Of a stretch of DNA of 5,804 bases, positions 1-4,999 are shown piece by piece. The DNA comes from Gammaproteobacteria bacterium (GTDB lineage Bacteria > Pseudomonadota > Gammaproteobacteria > CAJXQU01): the NCBI GenBank assembly GCA_026984275.1, contig JALSSM010000006.1:1-5804 (forward strand), given 5' to 3'. The position numbers were made by a program, and so were the translations under genes. The notes beneath the pieces were generated by a model, which had not been told where the DNA came from, ran no database searches, and saw only the letters and a program-made list of their open reading frames with translations. Positions within the stretch are counted from its first letter, which is position 1. Every line of letters begins with the position of its first letter.

Positions 1-366
1 GCCCTGGCCGCCAGTGATCGTGTTCTCGTACCGGTTCAGACAGAATTTCTTGCACTCAAGGGTCTGGAAAGAATCCAGCATACTTTTCAACTGGTGCGTC
101 ATGCACATCAACTTCCTTTTGAAGAATTGATTCTGCCAACAATGTTTGATCGTCGCACACGCGCCTCTCATGACAGTCTCAAATTTCTTCAGGAGAATTA
201 TCAAGAAACATTATGGGAAATGGTGATCCCGGTGGATACAAATTTTCGCGAAGCGAGTAAGGCAGGGTTGCCGTTACCGTTAATGAAACCTCAGTCCAGA
301 GGATCGCTGGCCTATCAGGCATTATTGGATGATTTACTGGAAAGAGATTTGGAAAGCCTATTATGA
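1..366 (+). CDS. ParA/ParC-type ATPase, C-terminal part (5' end outside window)
   Basis: This is the last 121 residues of a ParA-family (MinD/Soj-like) ATPase; the reading frame is open from base 1, so the P-loop half lies upstream of the window. What is visible fits the C-terminal half of the family: the stretch ending in VLVPVQTEFLALKGLERI is the typical beta-strand with the conserved (Q/T)-x-E-x-xAL-G segment, followed by a D-R-R-T-R turn and a late I-P-x-(D/N)-x-x-x-x-E-A motif (IPVDTNFREA). Next to ParP-like and CheW genes it is most likely the ParC-type ATPase that directs chemotaxis arrays to the cell pole rather than the chromosome-segregation ParA; this is inferred from context. Its stop overlaps the start of the next gene by four bases (ATGA), which suggests coupled translation. 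A plasmid-type ParA is unlikely because no ParB gene follows. Confidence 0.88.
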   Translation, partial: ALAASDRVLVPVQTEFLALKGLERIQHTFQLVRHAHQLPFEELILPTMFDRRTRASHDSLKFLQENYQETLWEMVIPVDTNFREASKAGLPLPLMKPQSRGSLAYQALLDDLLERDLESLL

Positions 367-1004
367 GTAAAACATTAGACAAACAGTTAAAGATCTCTGA
401 TCAGACAGAAGCACTAGGACTTTATCTTGAAGAATTATTTCAGCAACAACCTGAAAAAGAAATTCAGGAAGCATTGTCTGAAACCCATGTTTCACCCCGC
501 ACAGTAAAAACTGACGAGATTCCCCAGGAGAAAAATTCTGATGGACGTCCAGAATGGGCCTGTCAGGCATTCAAAACCCTGTTCCTTGAGATCGACGGGA
601 TGGAATTAGCCATTCCGATGGAAGCAATGAGTGGGATCAGAAAATATCCTGATCAACTCAATCAGCAATCAGATTCAGTTCCATGGATCGATGGAACACT
701 ACAACTGGAAGAAACAACTATGCAAGTCGTCAATGCTCGAAAGCTTTTTCTGCTGAGTAACAATCGTGAAATCGATCCACAAGAACAGCTGAAAAAACCA
801 GAATTTATTGTACAAATGGGTGATGGAAAATGGGGACTGGCATGTCACAGTGCTGATCGCGCCACTATGCTGGAACCTGATCAGGTTCGCTGGAGTGGTT
901 CAGAAAGGCGTCGCCCCTGGTTACTTGGCATGATCAAGAAACATTTGAGTGTGTTACTGGATGGTGATGAATTTATTAAATATCTCAATGAGAGTATCAC
1001 TTAG
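363..1004 (+). CDS. ParP-like CheW-domain protein
   Basis: A 213-aa protein with a degenerate CheW-like domain. Residues 1-60 are hydrophilic, rich in Gln, Glu and Lys, and probably disordered except for a short helix near 15-28. The domain begins around the family-typical RPEWA (62-66), runs through the beta-strands FKTLFLEIDGMELAIPM (70-86) and a V-N-x-R-x-L element (123-128), and ends in a segment with RPWLLGMI (184-191) and VLLD. These features match the ParP/PA1463-type proteins that sit between a ParA-like ATPase and cheW. In Vibrio, ParP binds ParC and CheA and stabilises polar arrays; I infer the same role here. The N-terminal linker is short compared with Vibrio ParP as I remember it. 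The start at 363 overlaps the preceding stop, and a GGAAAG stretch lies just upstream. A second true CheW is less likely because the NLRG loop of CheW is not kept. Confidence 0.85.
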   Translation: MSKTLDKQLKISDQTEALGLYLEELFQQQPEKEIQEALSETHVSPRTVKTDEIPQEKNSDGRPEWACQAFKTLFLEIDGMELAIPMEAMSGIRKYPDQLNQQSDSVPWIDGTLQLEETTMQVVNARKLFLLSNNREIDPQEQLKKPEFIVQMGDGKWGLACHSADRATMLEPDQVRWSGSERRRPWLLGMIKKHLSVLLDGDEFIKYLNESIT

Positions 1005-1017
1005 GCCTGAAAAACTG

Positions 1018-1049
1018 GCATAAACCATGCTTTCTAAATTGATAAGCAT
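1018..1049 (+). other. Alternative hairpins in the parP-cheW gap
   Basis: In the 76-base gap between the ParP-like gene and cheW, GCAT (1018-1021) can pair with ATGC (1027-1030), while ATGCTT (1027-1032) can pair with AAGCAT (1044-1049). The two stems share the middle arm and exclude each other. There is no following T-run, so it is not an intrinsic terminator. It may be a messenger processing or stability element, or simply chance in AT-rich DNA. Confidence 0.25.
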
Positions 1050-1080
1050 AAGTTAAAGAAAAAAGTACAGGAATTACGAT

Positions 1081-1560
1081 ATGAGTAACGCATTAGTTGA
1101 AGCAGTAGAAGATCCGGTCATCCAGTGGGTAACATTTCGCCTTGATGGTGAAACCTATGGAATTAATGTTATGCAAGTACAGGAAGTGTTGCGCATGACA
1201 GAAATTGCGCCTGTCCCCGGAGCACCTGACTATGTCATAGGAATCATTAACCTGCGCGGTAACGTGGTAACGGTGATCGATACACGTAAACGTTTTGGTC
1301 TGATGCCAACAGAAGCGGATGATGCAACACGTATCGTCATCATTGAATCAGATGGAAACATCGTCGGGATCCTGGTTGATAGTGTCGCTGAAGTTGTCAA
1401 TCTGCGTGGCTCACAAATTGAAACGGCACCGAATGTTGGAAACGATGAGAGTTCAAAATATATACAGGGCGTATTCAGCCGTGAAGAAGATATCCTGATC
1501 CTTGTTGATTTGAACAAATTACTCAGTGATGACGAATGGAGTGATGTAGGCTCTTTCTAA
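1081..1560 (+). CDS. cheW: Chemotaxis adaptor protein CheW
   Basis: A 159-aa cytoplasmic adaptor that links the CheA kinase to chemoreceptors. The whole length from about residue 14 to 150 is one CheW domain: the opening strand QWVTFRLDGETYGINV, then VQEVLRMTEIAPVPGAPDYV, the hallmark loop IINLRGNVVTVIDTRKRFG (55-73, NLRG at 57-60), the strand IVIIESDG, and the second half VGILVDSVAEVV through ILILVDLNKLL. Length is normal for the family. The start at 1081 is supported by AGGA at 1069-1072, eight bases upstream. It follows the ParP-like gene after 76 bases and precedes a small ORF by seven bases, as in the end of the polar flagellar/chemotaxis operon of Pseudomonas-like bacteria. Nothing is missing; identification is secure. 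Confidence 0.97.
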   Translation: MSNALVEAVEDPVIQWVTFRLDGETYGINVMQVQEVLRMTEIAPVPGAPDYVIGIINLRGNVVTVIDTRKRFGLMPTEADDATRIVIIESDGNIVGILVDSVAEVVNLRGSQIETAPNVGNDESSKYIQGVFSREEDILILVDLNKLLSDDEWSDVGSF

Positions 1561-1567
1561 GTGTCAG

Positions 1568-1744
1568 ATGGCTATTAACTCAATCAAGTCGTTTCCTGTC
1601 TTACCGCTTCTGCCTGTACGACAGAAAGATGCCACTGATGAGCGTCAAGGGGAAAAGAAAGAGCAACAAAATAATGAAGACGATAGCCAGGCAGAACAAA
1701 AGCAGACAAGCAGAAAGAAGGGTCACATTGATGAGTTTGCTTGA
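1568..1744 (+). CDS. Small hydrophilic protein, 58 aa, function unknown
   Basis: An open frame of 58 codons from ATG 1568 to TGA 1742, seven bases after cheW. The first 18 residues are mildly hydrophobic and proline-containing (SFPVLPLLPV at 8-17); residues 19-51 are strongly charged and rich in Gln, Lys, Glu and Asp; the protein ends in GHIDEFA. The layout, a short N-terminal anchor-like stretch, a low-complexity linker and a conserved-looking acidic tail, resembles small hypothetical proteins that I recall from similar operons, but I cannot place it in a named family. Upstream there is no strong Shine-Dalgarno (only GTGTCAG next to the ATG), so translation may depend on cheW. It fills nearly all the space between cheW and the DUF2802 gene, which favours a real gene. 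It shares the frame of the DUF2802 gene, but two in-frame stops (1742 and 1763) separate them. Confidence 0.55.
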   Translation: MAINSIKSFPVLPLLPVRQKDATDERQGEKKEQQNNEDDSQAEQKQTSRKKGHIDEFA

Positions 1745-1778
1745 GAAACTAATCGTGAACATTAAAAACCTGTCATGA
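1731..1778 (+). CDS. Possible 15-codon coupling ORF ahead of the DUF2802 gene
   Basis: A very short frame, encoding MSLLEKLIVNIKNLS, begins at ATG 1731 inside the end of the 58-codon ORF and ends in a TGA that overlaps the ATG of the DUF2802 gene as ATGA (1775-1778). It has a better ribosome site than either neighbour: AAGGG at 1718-1722, eight bases before its ATG. The DUF2802 start itself has no evident Shine-Dalgarno. A ribosome finishing here could restart on DUF2802, so this may be a translational coupler rather than a functional peptide. Chance is a real alternative for a frame this short. Confidence 0.3.
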   Translation: MSLLEKLIVNIKNLS

Positions 1779-2176
1779 CTATATTTCTTACATTGGGTTT
1801 AAGCTTTTGTCTGGGGTTGTCCATCTGGTTGGGATGGCAGATCTATCAGTTGAAAAAAACACTTCAGATACGGGAAAAATCTACCCACCGGATACAACAG
1901 GATTTACATGGATTAATTCTATGTATGCGAGGTATTAGTCAACGATTTGAGAAGCAACAAAAGCTGATCCGGAGTGTGACTATCCGTCAAAATGATCTCA
2001 ATGCTCTTAGTACCAATGATTCACACTATGAACAGGCCGTATTGTTGATGGACAAAGGCGCTACGGTTGATGAATTGATTCAAACCTGTGGTCTCTCTAA
2101 GGGCGAAGCAGAGTTGATGAGCCGTATAAACAACATCACATTTGATGAAAATACCAGTCAGGCAGGATTGCGCTAA
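1775..2176 (+). CDS. DUF2802 family membrane-anchored protein
   Basis: A 133-aa protein matching the DUF2802 layout. Residues 3-22 form one transmembrane helix (leucine, glycine and tryptophan rich), placing the rest probably in the cytoplasm. Residues 26-78 are charged and Gln-rich with a heptad-like pattern, a probable coiled coil. Residues 84-118 carry the conserved C-terminal module YEQAVLLMDKGATVDELIQ followed by CGLSKGEAELMSRI, which reads like a helix-turn-helix (GATVDELIQTCGLSKGEAELM). The family is typically found next to cheW at the end of flagellar/chemotaxis operons; its role is not established. The ATG at 1775 is the only start in frame after a stop at 1763, and the membrane segment starts at once, so the start is credible. 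It is the last gene before the tRNA, with a gap of 51 bases that has no clear terminator. Confidence 0.88.
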   Translation: MTIFLTLGLSFCLGLSIWLGWQIYQLKKTLQIREKSTHRIQQDLHGLILCMRGISQRFEKQQKLIRSVTIRQNDLNALSTNDSHYEQAVLLMDKGATVDELIQTCGLSKGEAELMSRINNITFDENTSQAGLR

Positions 2177-2227
2177 AGACCAAACTGGTTTACCCTTCAC
2201 GCGCTTCAAAAAACTTAAACAGCATCA

Positions 2228-2318
2228 GGAGAGGTGGCCGAGTGGCTGAAGGCGCACGCCTGGAAAGTGTGTATACGGTAACCCCGTATCGAGGGTTCGA
2301 ATCCCTCTCTCTCCGCCA
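2228..2318 (+). tRNA. tRNA-Ser (anticodon GGA)
   Basis: A complete 91-base class II tRNA. The acceptor arm GGAGAGG (2228-2234) pairs with TCTCTCC (2308-2314) with one G-T wobble, followed by discriminator G and an encoded CCA (2316-2318). The D arm contains GCC-GAGTGGCTGAA-GGC. The anticodon stem CACGC/GTGTG encloses the loop CTGGAAA with anticodon GGA at 2262-2264, which reads serine codons UCC and UCU. The long variable arm ATACGG/CCGTAT is typical of serine tRNAs. The T arm is GAGGG-TTCGAAT-CCCTC (2291-2307). All stems are intact, so it should be functional. Confidence 0.98.
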
Positions 2319-2326
2319 GATAAATT

Positions 2327-2354
2327 AAGGTTCCATTATGGGGCCTTTTTATTT
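2327..2354 (+). terminator. Intrinsic terminator after tRNA-Ser
   Basis: The arm AAGGTTCC (2327-2334) pairs with GGGGCCTT (2340-2347) across a five-base loop, eight pairs including two G-T wobbles, followed by a T-rich tail (TTTTT at 2346-2350, then ATTT). It lies nine bases after the CCA end of the tRNA. It probably ends the tRNA transcript, and because no terminator is visible before the tRNA it may also end the chemotaxis operon. Confidence 0.82.
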
Positions 2355-2471
2355 GGCGAAGTGAAAGTTTACTAACGAGAAGTCTTTAGTTCGGCAATAG
2401 TGTCTGGAGCAATGATGAGTTCGTAAAAGATAGTAACGAGAAACGTTGACTTAATCAGTTTCCACAGGGTT

Positions 2472-2480
2472 TGCTATACT
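2472..2480 (+). promoter_or_regulatory. Extended -10 promoter element for the downstream operon
   Basis: TGCTATACT at 2472-2480 is a good extended -10 (TGn plus TATACT, five of six consensus bases). The only strong -35-like hexamer, TTGACT at 2446-2451, stands 23 bases away, too far for a normal sigma-70 spacing; at 16-18 bases only weak matches such as TTAATC or TAATCA are present, so the extended -10 would carry recognition. Transcription would start near 2487, leaving a leader of about 135 bases before the membrane-protein gene. A short inverted repeat AACG-n5-CGTT (2435-2447) overlaps the TTGACT and could be an operator, though it is short enough to be chance. Confidence 0.55.
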
Positions 2481-2486
2481 GGCCGT

Positions 2487-2622
2487 CTCTTTATTTAGTA
2501 GATTAACTTAACAGTCTGGCTCGTTAAACGGGGGACACCTCAGTTGTAATTTTTTAATAAATAACTGATTTTTACCCAGGAGGAAAAGAACAAGTTGGTT
2601 TTCTATCTGATAAATAGGAATC
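2487..2622 (+). promoter_or_regulatory. Untranslated leader with hairpin and an orphan AGGAGG
   Basis: This is the probable 5' leader of the four-gene operon; the whole 2355-2622 stretch has no convincing gene. It holds a near-perfect short inverted repeat CGTT-A-AACG (2522-2530) and a seven-pair AT-rich stem CAGTTGT (2541-2547) with ATAACTG (2561-2567), followed by ATTTTT, which looks like a weak attenuator. A perfect AGGAGG at 2578-2583 cannot serve the next gene: it is about 40 bases from that ATG and an in-frame TAA lies at 2611-2613. The nearest start is TTG 2595, opening a 12-codon frame (stop 2631-2633) that overlaps the start of the membrane-protein gene. This may be a leader peptide or the relic of a lost gene. 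I recognise no known riboswitch class. Confidence 0.4.
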
Positions 2623-3189
2623 ATGATGGATAGCACCCATGTACTCATGAATCTGTTGTTATATGTGTTCCTGCCTTTATGGGGGATCGCCGGTTTTGTC
2701 GACTGGCTTTGTCATCGTGCTACACATATCGAATCCACATCGGGGCTTATAGAGTCATTGATGCATTCACTGATGGGAGTTCAGGTTGGCTTGCCAATCC
2801 TTTTATGCCTGTTGTTTCGGATCAATGTTTTGATTCTGCTTATTTGTTTGTTTTTACTGGTGATGCATGAACTGGTAGCTCATTGGGATGTGTCTTACGC
2901 ATCGCCCCGAAGAAAGATCAGTATCTGGGAAATGCACGCACATAGTTATCTTGCCACATTGCCGTTCTTTATGCTCTCTATGGTCGCGGTGATTAACTGG
3001 CCAGTCGTACTTAATTTGATCTCTTTAAATTGGCAGGGGCAGATGAGTTTCGTACCGATGGAATATTATCATGGTGGCAAAGCTTATATCTGGGCTTATA
3101 TGATTTTTACCGTCTGTGTCGGTATTGTTCCCTATATCGAAGAAAATATTCGCTGTTTAAGATATCAATTGGCCCACGGAAAACCTTAA
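2623..3189 (+). CDS. His/Glu/Asp-rich integral membrane protein, possible metalloenzyme
   Basis: A 188-aa inner-membrane protein with about four hydrophobic segments: near residues 7-27, 50-81, 108-134 and 153-171. Its polar residues are unusually ordered around the membrane edges: D27 followed by H31-R-A-T-H35-I-E37, then E44 and H48, then H82-E83 with H87-W-D89, then E103-M-H105-A-H107. Repeated His, Glu and Asp next to helices suggest a bound metal centre, loosely like membrane diiron hydroxylases or desaturases, though the spacing is not the standard fatty acid hydroxylase set; the function is inferred. I do not recognise the family. Two start codons are adjacent: AGGA at 2616-2619 is only three bases from ATG 2623 but six from ATG 2626, so 2626 may be the real start. 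It is the first gene of the operon, two bases ahead of the ketosynthase start. Confidence 0.8.
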   Translation: MMDSTHVLMNLLLYVFLPLWGIAGFVDWLCHRATHIESTSGLIESLMHSLMGVQVGLPILLCLLFRINVLILLICLFLLVMHELVAHWDVSYASPRRKISIWEMHAHSYLATLPFFMLSMVAVINWPVVLNLISLNWQGQMSFVPMEYYHGGKAYIWAYMIFTVCVGIVPYIEENIRCLRYQLAHGKP

Positions 3190-3191
3190 GA

Positions 3192-4304
3192 GTGGATGTT
3201 TATATTACAAGCACCGGGCATTTTTTACCCGGTGATCCTGTCGAAAATGATCAGATTGAAGAGGTGCTGGGTTACGTGGGTGGAAAGCCCAGCCGCCTGA
3301 AGCGTCGTATACTTGAAGCCAACGGTATTCAGACTCGTCACTATGCGATTGATAAACACCACAGAACCACGATCAGCAATAGTGAGATGGCTTCCAGAGC
3401 AGGGCAGGACTGTCTTGATCAAAGTTTCCTGGCGAAGCAACAGATAAGCATGCTTAGTTGTGCCACCAGTCAGGGCGATGTGGTTTTACCAGGTTTTGGC
3501 AGCATGGTGCAGGCTGATCTTGATCTGGAGGATATTGAATTGCAAACCAGTCATGGGATATGTTCGAGTTCCATGATGGCACTAAAAGCGGCCTTCACCA
3601 ATCTCAAAACAGGGGAGCATGACAATGCATTGGTGATTGCTAGCGAACTGACTTCCCGTTTATTCAAAGCCAGCCGCTACGAAGCTGCGGGTGTCGATAA
3701 AAGACTGGATTTCAACGCCGAGTTTCTACGTTTCATGTTATCAGATGGAGCAGGAGCAACCTTGCTGGAAACAAGGCCACGAGGAACCTGTTTTCGTATT
3801 GACTGGATCCGTGGGTTTTCTCATGCTGATTCGTTCCCGGTTTGTATGAGCGTTGGACTTACGCAAGACAAAAAAGAAAATCGAACATGGCAGGATTATC
3901 AGACTTATGCAGAAGCTGAGGCCGAAGGTGCATTGCTGATCAGGCAGGATGTTCGTCTGCTTGAAAATATCGTCAAACTGGGTGTGGATGGTTTTCTGAG
4001 ACTGGTGGATCAAGGCTTGGTCACCGCTGATCAAATAGATCACCTTTTATGCCATTATTCTTCACATTATTTTCGCGGTAAAATCTTCGATATGTTGGTC
4101 AAATCTGGTACAGCTGTTCCTGATGAAAAATGGTATTCCAACCTTGCAGCTCGTGGTAATACTGGCTGTGCTTCGATCATGATTATGCTTGATGAATTTC
4201 GCCGAACTCAATCATATAAAACGGGTGATGTTGTGTTTTGTATGGTGCCTGAAAGTGGTCGTTTCAACACGGTTTATATGAAGCTGACAGTAGCTGAAGA
4301 ATGA
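3192..4304 (+). CDS. FabH-like beta-ketosynthase, StlD/DarB type
   Basis: A 370-aa ketosynthase III-type thiolase-fold enzyme. The N-terminus (VYITSTGHFLPGDPVEND) and the segment GGKPSRLKRRILEANGIQTR followed by HYAID resemble StlD/DarB-family enzymes, which condense acyl precursors into cyclohexanedione or dialkylresorcinol products. The triad is intact: Cys124 in HGICSSSMMAL, His288 in LCHYSSHYF (the usual HQAN box is HYSS), and Asn323 in ARGNTGCAS. It would elongate or join acyl chains on CoA or a carrier protein. The start is GTG 3192, two bases after the preceding stop, giving the family N-terminus directly; an upstream ATG at 3030 would add 54 residues read out of frame through the membrane-protein gene and is unlikely. 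A GGA at 3178-3180 may help initiation. The stop overlaps the next ATG by four bases. No DarA-type cyclase is in view, so the product is open. Confidence 0.88.
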   Translation: MDVYITSTGHFLPGDPVENDQIEEVLGYVGGKPSRLKRRILEANGIQTRHYAIDKHHRTTISNSEMASRAGQDCLDQSFLAKQQISMLSCATSQGDVVLPGFGSMVQADLDLEDIELQTSHGICSSSMMALKAAFTNLKTGEHDNALVIASELTSRLFKASRYEAAGVDKRLDFNAEFLRFMLSDGAGATLLETRPRGTCFRIDWIRGFSHADSFPVCMSVGLTQDKKENRTWQDYQTYAEAEAEGALLIRQDVRLLENIVKLGVDGFLRLVDQGLVTADQIDHLLCHYSSHYFRGKIFDMLVKSGTAVPDEKWYSNLAARGNTGCASIMIMLDEFRRTQSYKTGDVVFCMVPESGRFNTVYMKLTVAEE

Positions 4305-4999
4305 AGAAAGAAGATAACGTTCTTACAGAACAAGGTCAGCAATGTCTGCAAAACCTGTTACGGATCTGGTTCGATTTTGAGCGTCGGCTGGGTAAAGTTC
4401 CGATCATTCGGCGACTTGAACAAGGTAATTTTTCTATAGAAGATTATCAAAAGCTGATTAGAAATCTTCGTCAGCAGGTCATTGAAGGATCACGCTGGAT
4501 TTCACGTTGTGCGTCCAGTTTTGATCGAGATTATGCAGATGTCCGATCCGTCGTGATTGGTCACGCAAGAGATGAGCACCGTGATTACGAAATGCTCGAG
4601 CAGGATTATGTCGCTGCAGGTGGTGACCTGGCCGATATTCAAAAGGCCGATCGTAACCCGGGTTCCGAAGCCTTACATGCTTTCCTTATGTATCGTGCCA
4701 GCCTGCCAAATCCAATTGATCTGATAGGCGCCATGTGGATTATAGAAGGACTTGGTCAGAAAATGGCCTCAGACTGGGCAAAACAAGTTGACAAGATCAC
4801 CGATGGTGATGGCCGTTATACTCAATTCATGCGTTACCATGGAGAGAATGATGACGAACATCTTGAAAAGCTTTATCAACTGATCGATCGTGTCTGTAAA
4901 AATGAAATACAACTAAAATCGATTACACGCACTGCGACAGTAGTCGCTCGACTGTATGCAATGCAACTGGATGAAATAGATAATGAGCAAGAAACGTAG
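4301..4999 (+). CDS. Heme-oxygenase-fold iron-containing redox enzyme (HDO-like)
   Basis: A 232-aa all-helical soluble protein of the TenA/PqqC/heme-oxygenase-like superfamily, in the iron-containing redox group. Candidate metal ligands are E62 (QQVIEGSRW), H88, D91, E92 and H93 (GHARDEHRDYEML), E149 (MWIIEGLGQ), and H180, D184 and H187 (YHGENDDEH). The last three form H-x3-D-x2-H, and E149 sits about 30 residues before, as in the diiron members CADD and relatives; which residues of the first set bind metal I cannot decide. Known relatives activate oxygen to desaturate, decarboxylate or N-oxygenate substrates (for example UndA acts on fatty acids). Its ATG overlaps the ketosynthase stop (ATGA at 4301-4304), which implies coupled expression and suggests that it acts on the ketosynthase product. 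The substrate is unknown. A TenA thiaminase role is unlikely in this context. Confidence 0.82.
   Translation: MKKEDNVLTEQGQQCLQNLLRIWFDFERRLGKVPIIRRLEQGNFSIEDYQKLIRNLRQQVIEGSRWISRCASSFDRDYADVRSVVIGHARDEHRDYEMLEQDYVAAGGDLADIQKADRNPGSEALHAFLMYRASLPNPIDLIGAMWIIEGLGQKMASDWAKQVDKITDGDGRYTQFMRYHGENDDEHLEKLYQLIDRVCKNEIQLKSITRTATVVARLYAMQLDEIDNEQET

Noticed and set aside
1230..1517. 95-codon antisense ORF in cheW
   Set aside because: Shadow of a strongly conserved CheW domain; Ser/Arg/Thr-rich translation typical of antisense frames.
1568..2176. Single gene split by a frameshift or stop between the 58-codon ORF and DUF2802
   Set aside because: They are in the same frame but two stops (1742, 1763) separate them, and DUF2802 starts naturally with its membrane helix at 1775.
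2185..2220. Promoter just upstream of the tRNA (TTTACC with CTTAAA)
   Set aside because: Poor hexamers, 19-base spacing, and too close to the mature 5' end to be convincing.
2291..2318. Integration (att) duplicate of the tRNA 3' end
   Set aside because: No second copy and no integrase in the window.
2373..2442. Direct repeat TAACGAGAA at 2373-2381 and 2434-2442
   Set aside because: Nine bases, only two copies, no symmetry; could be a binding site but chance is likely in AT-rich DNA.
2446..2480. Classical sigma-70 promoter using TTGACT as -35
   Set aside because: The spacer to TATACT would be 23 bases, too long; only the extended -10 is claimed.
3030..3191. 54-residue N-terminal extension of the ketosynthase from ATG 3030
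   Set aside because: It overlaps the membrane-protein gene in another frame, its residues look like a shadow translation, and the family N-terminus begins exactly at GTG 3192.
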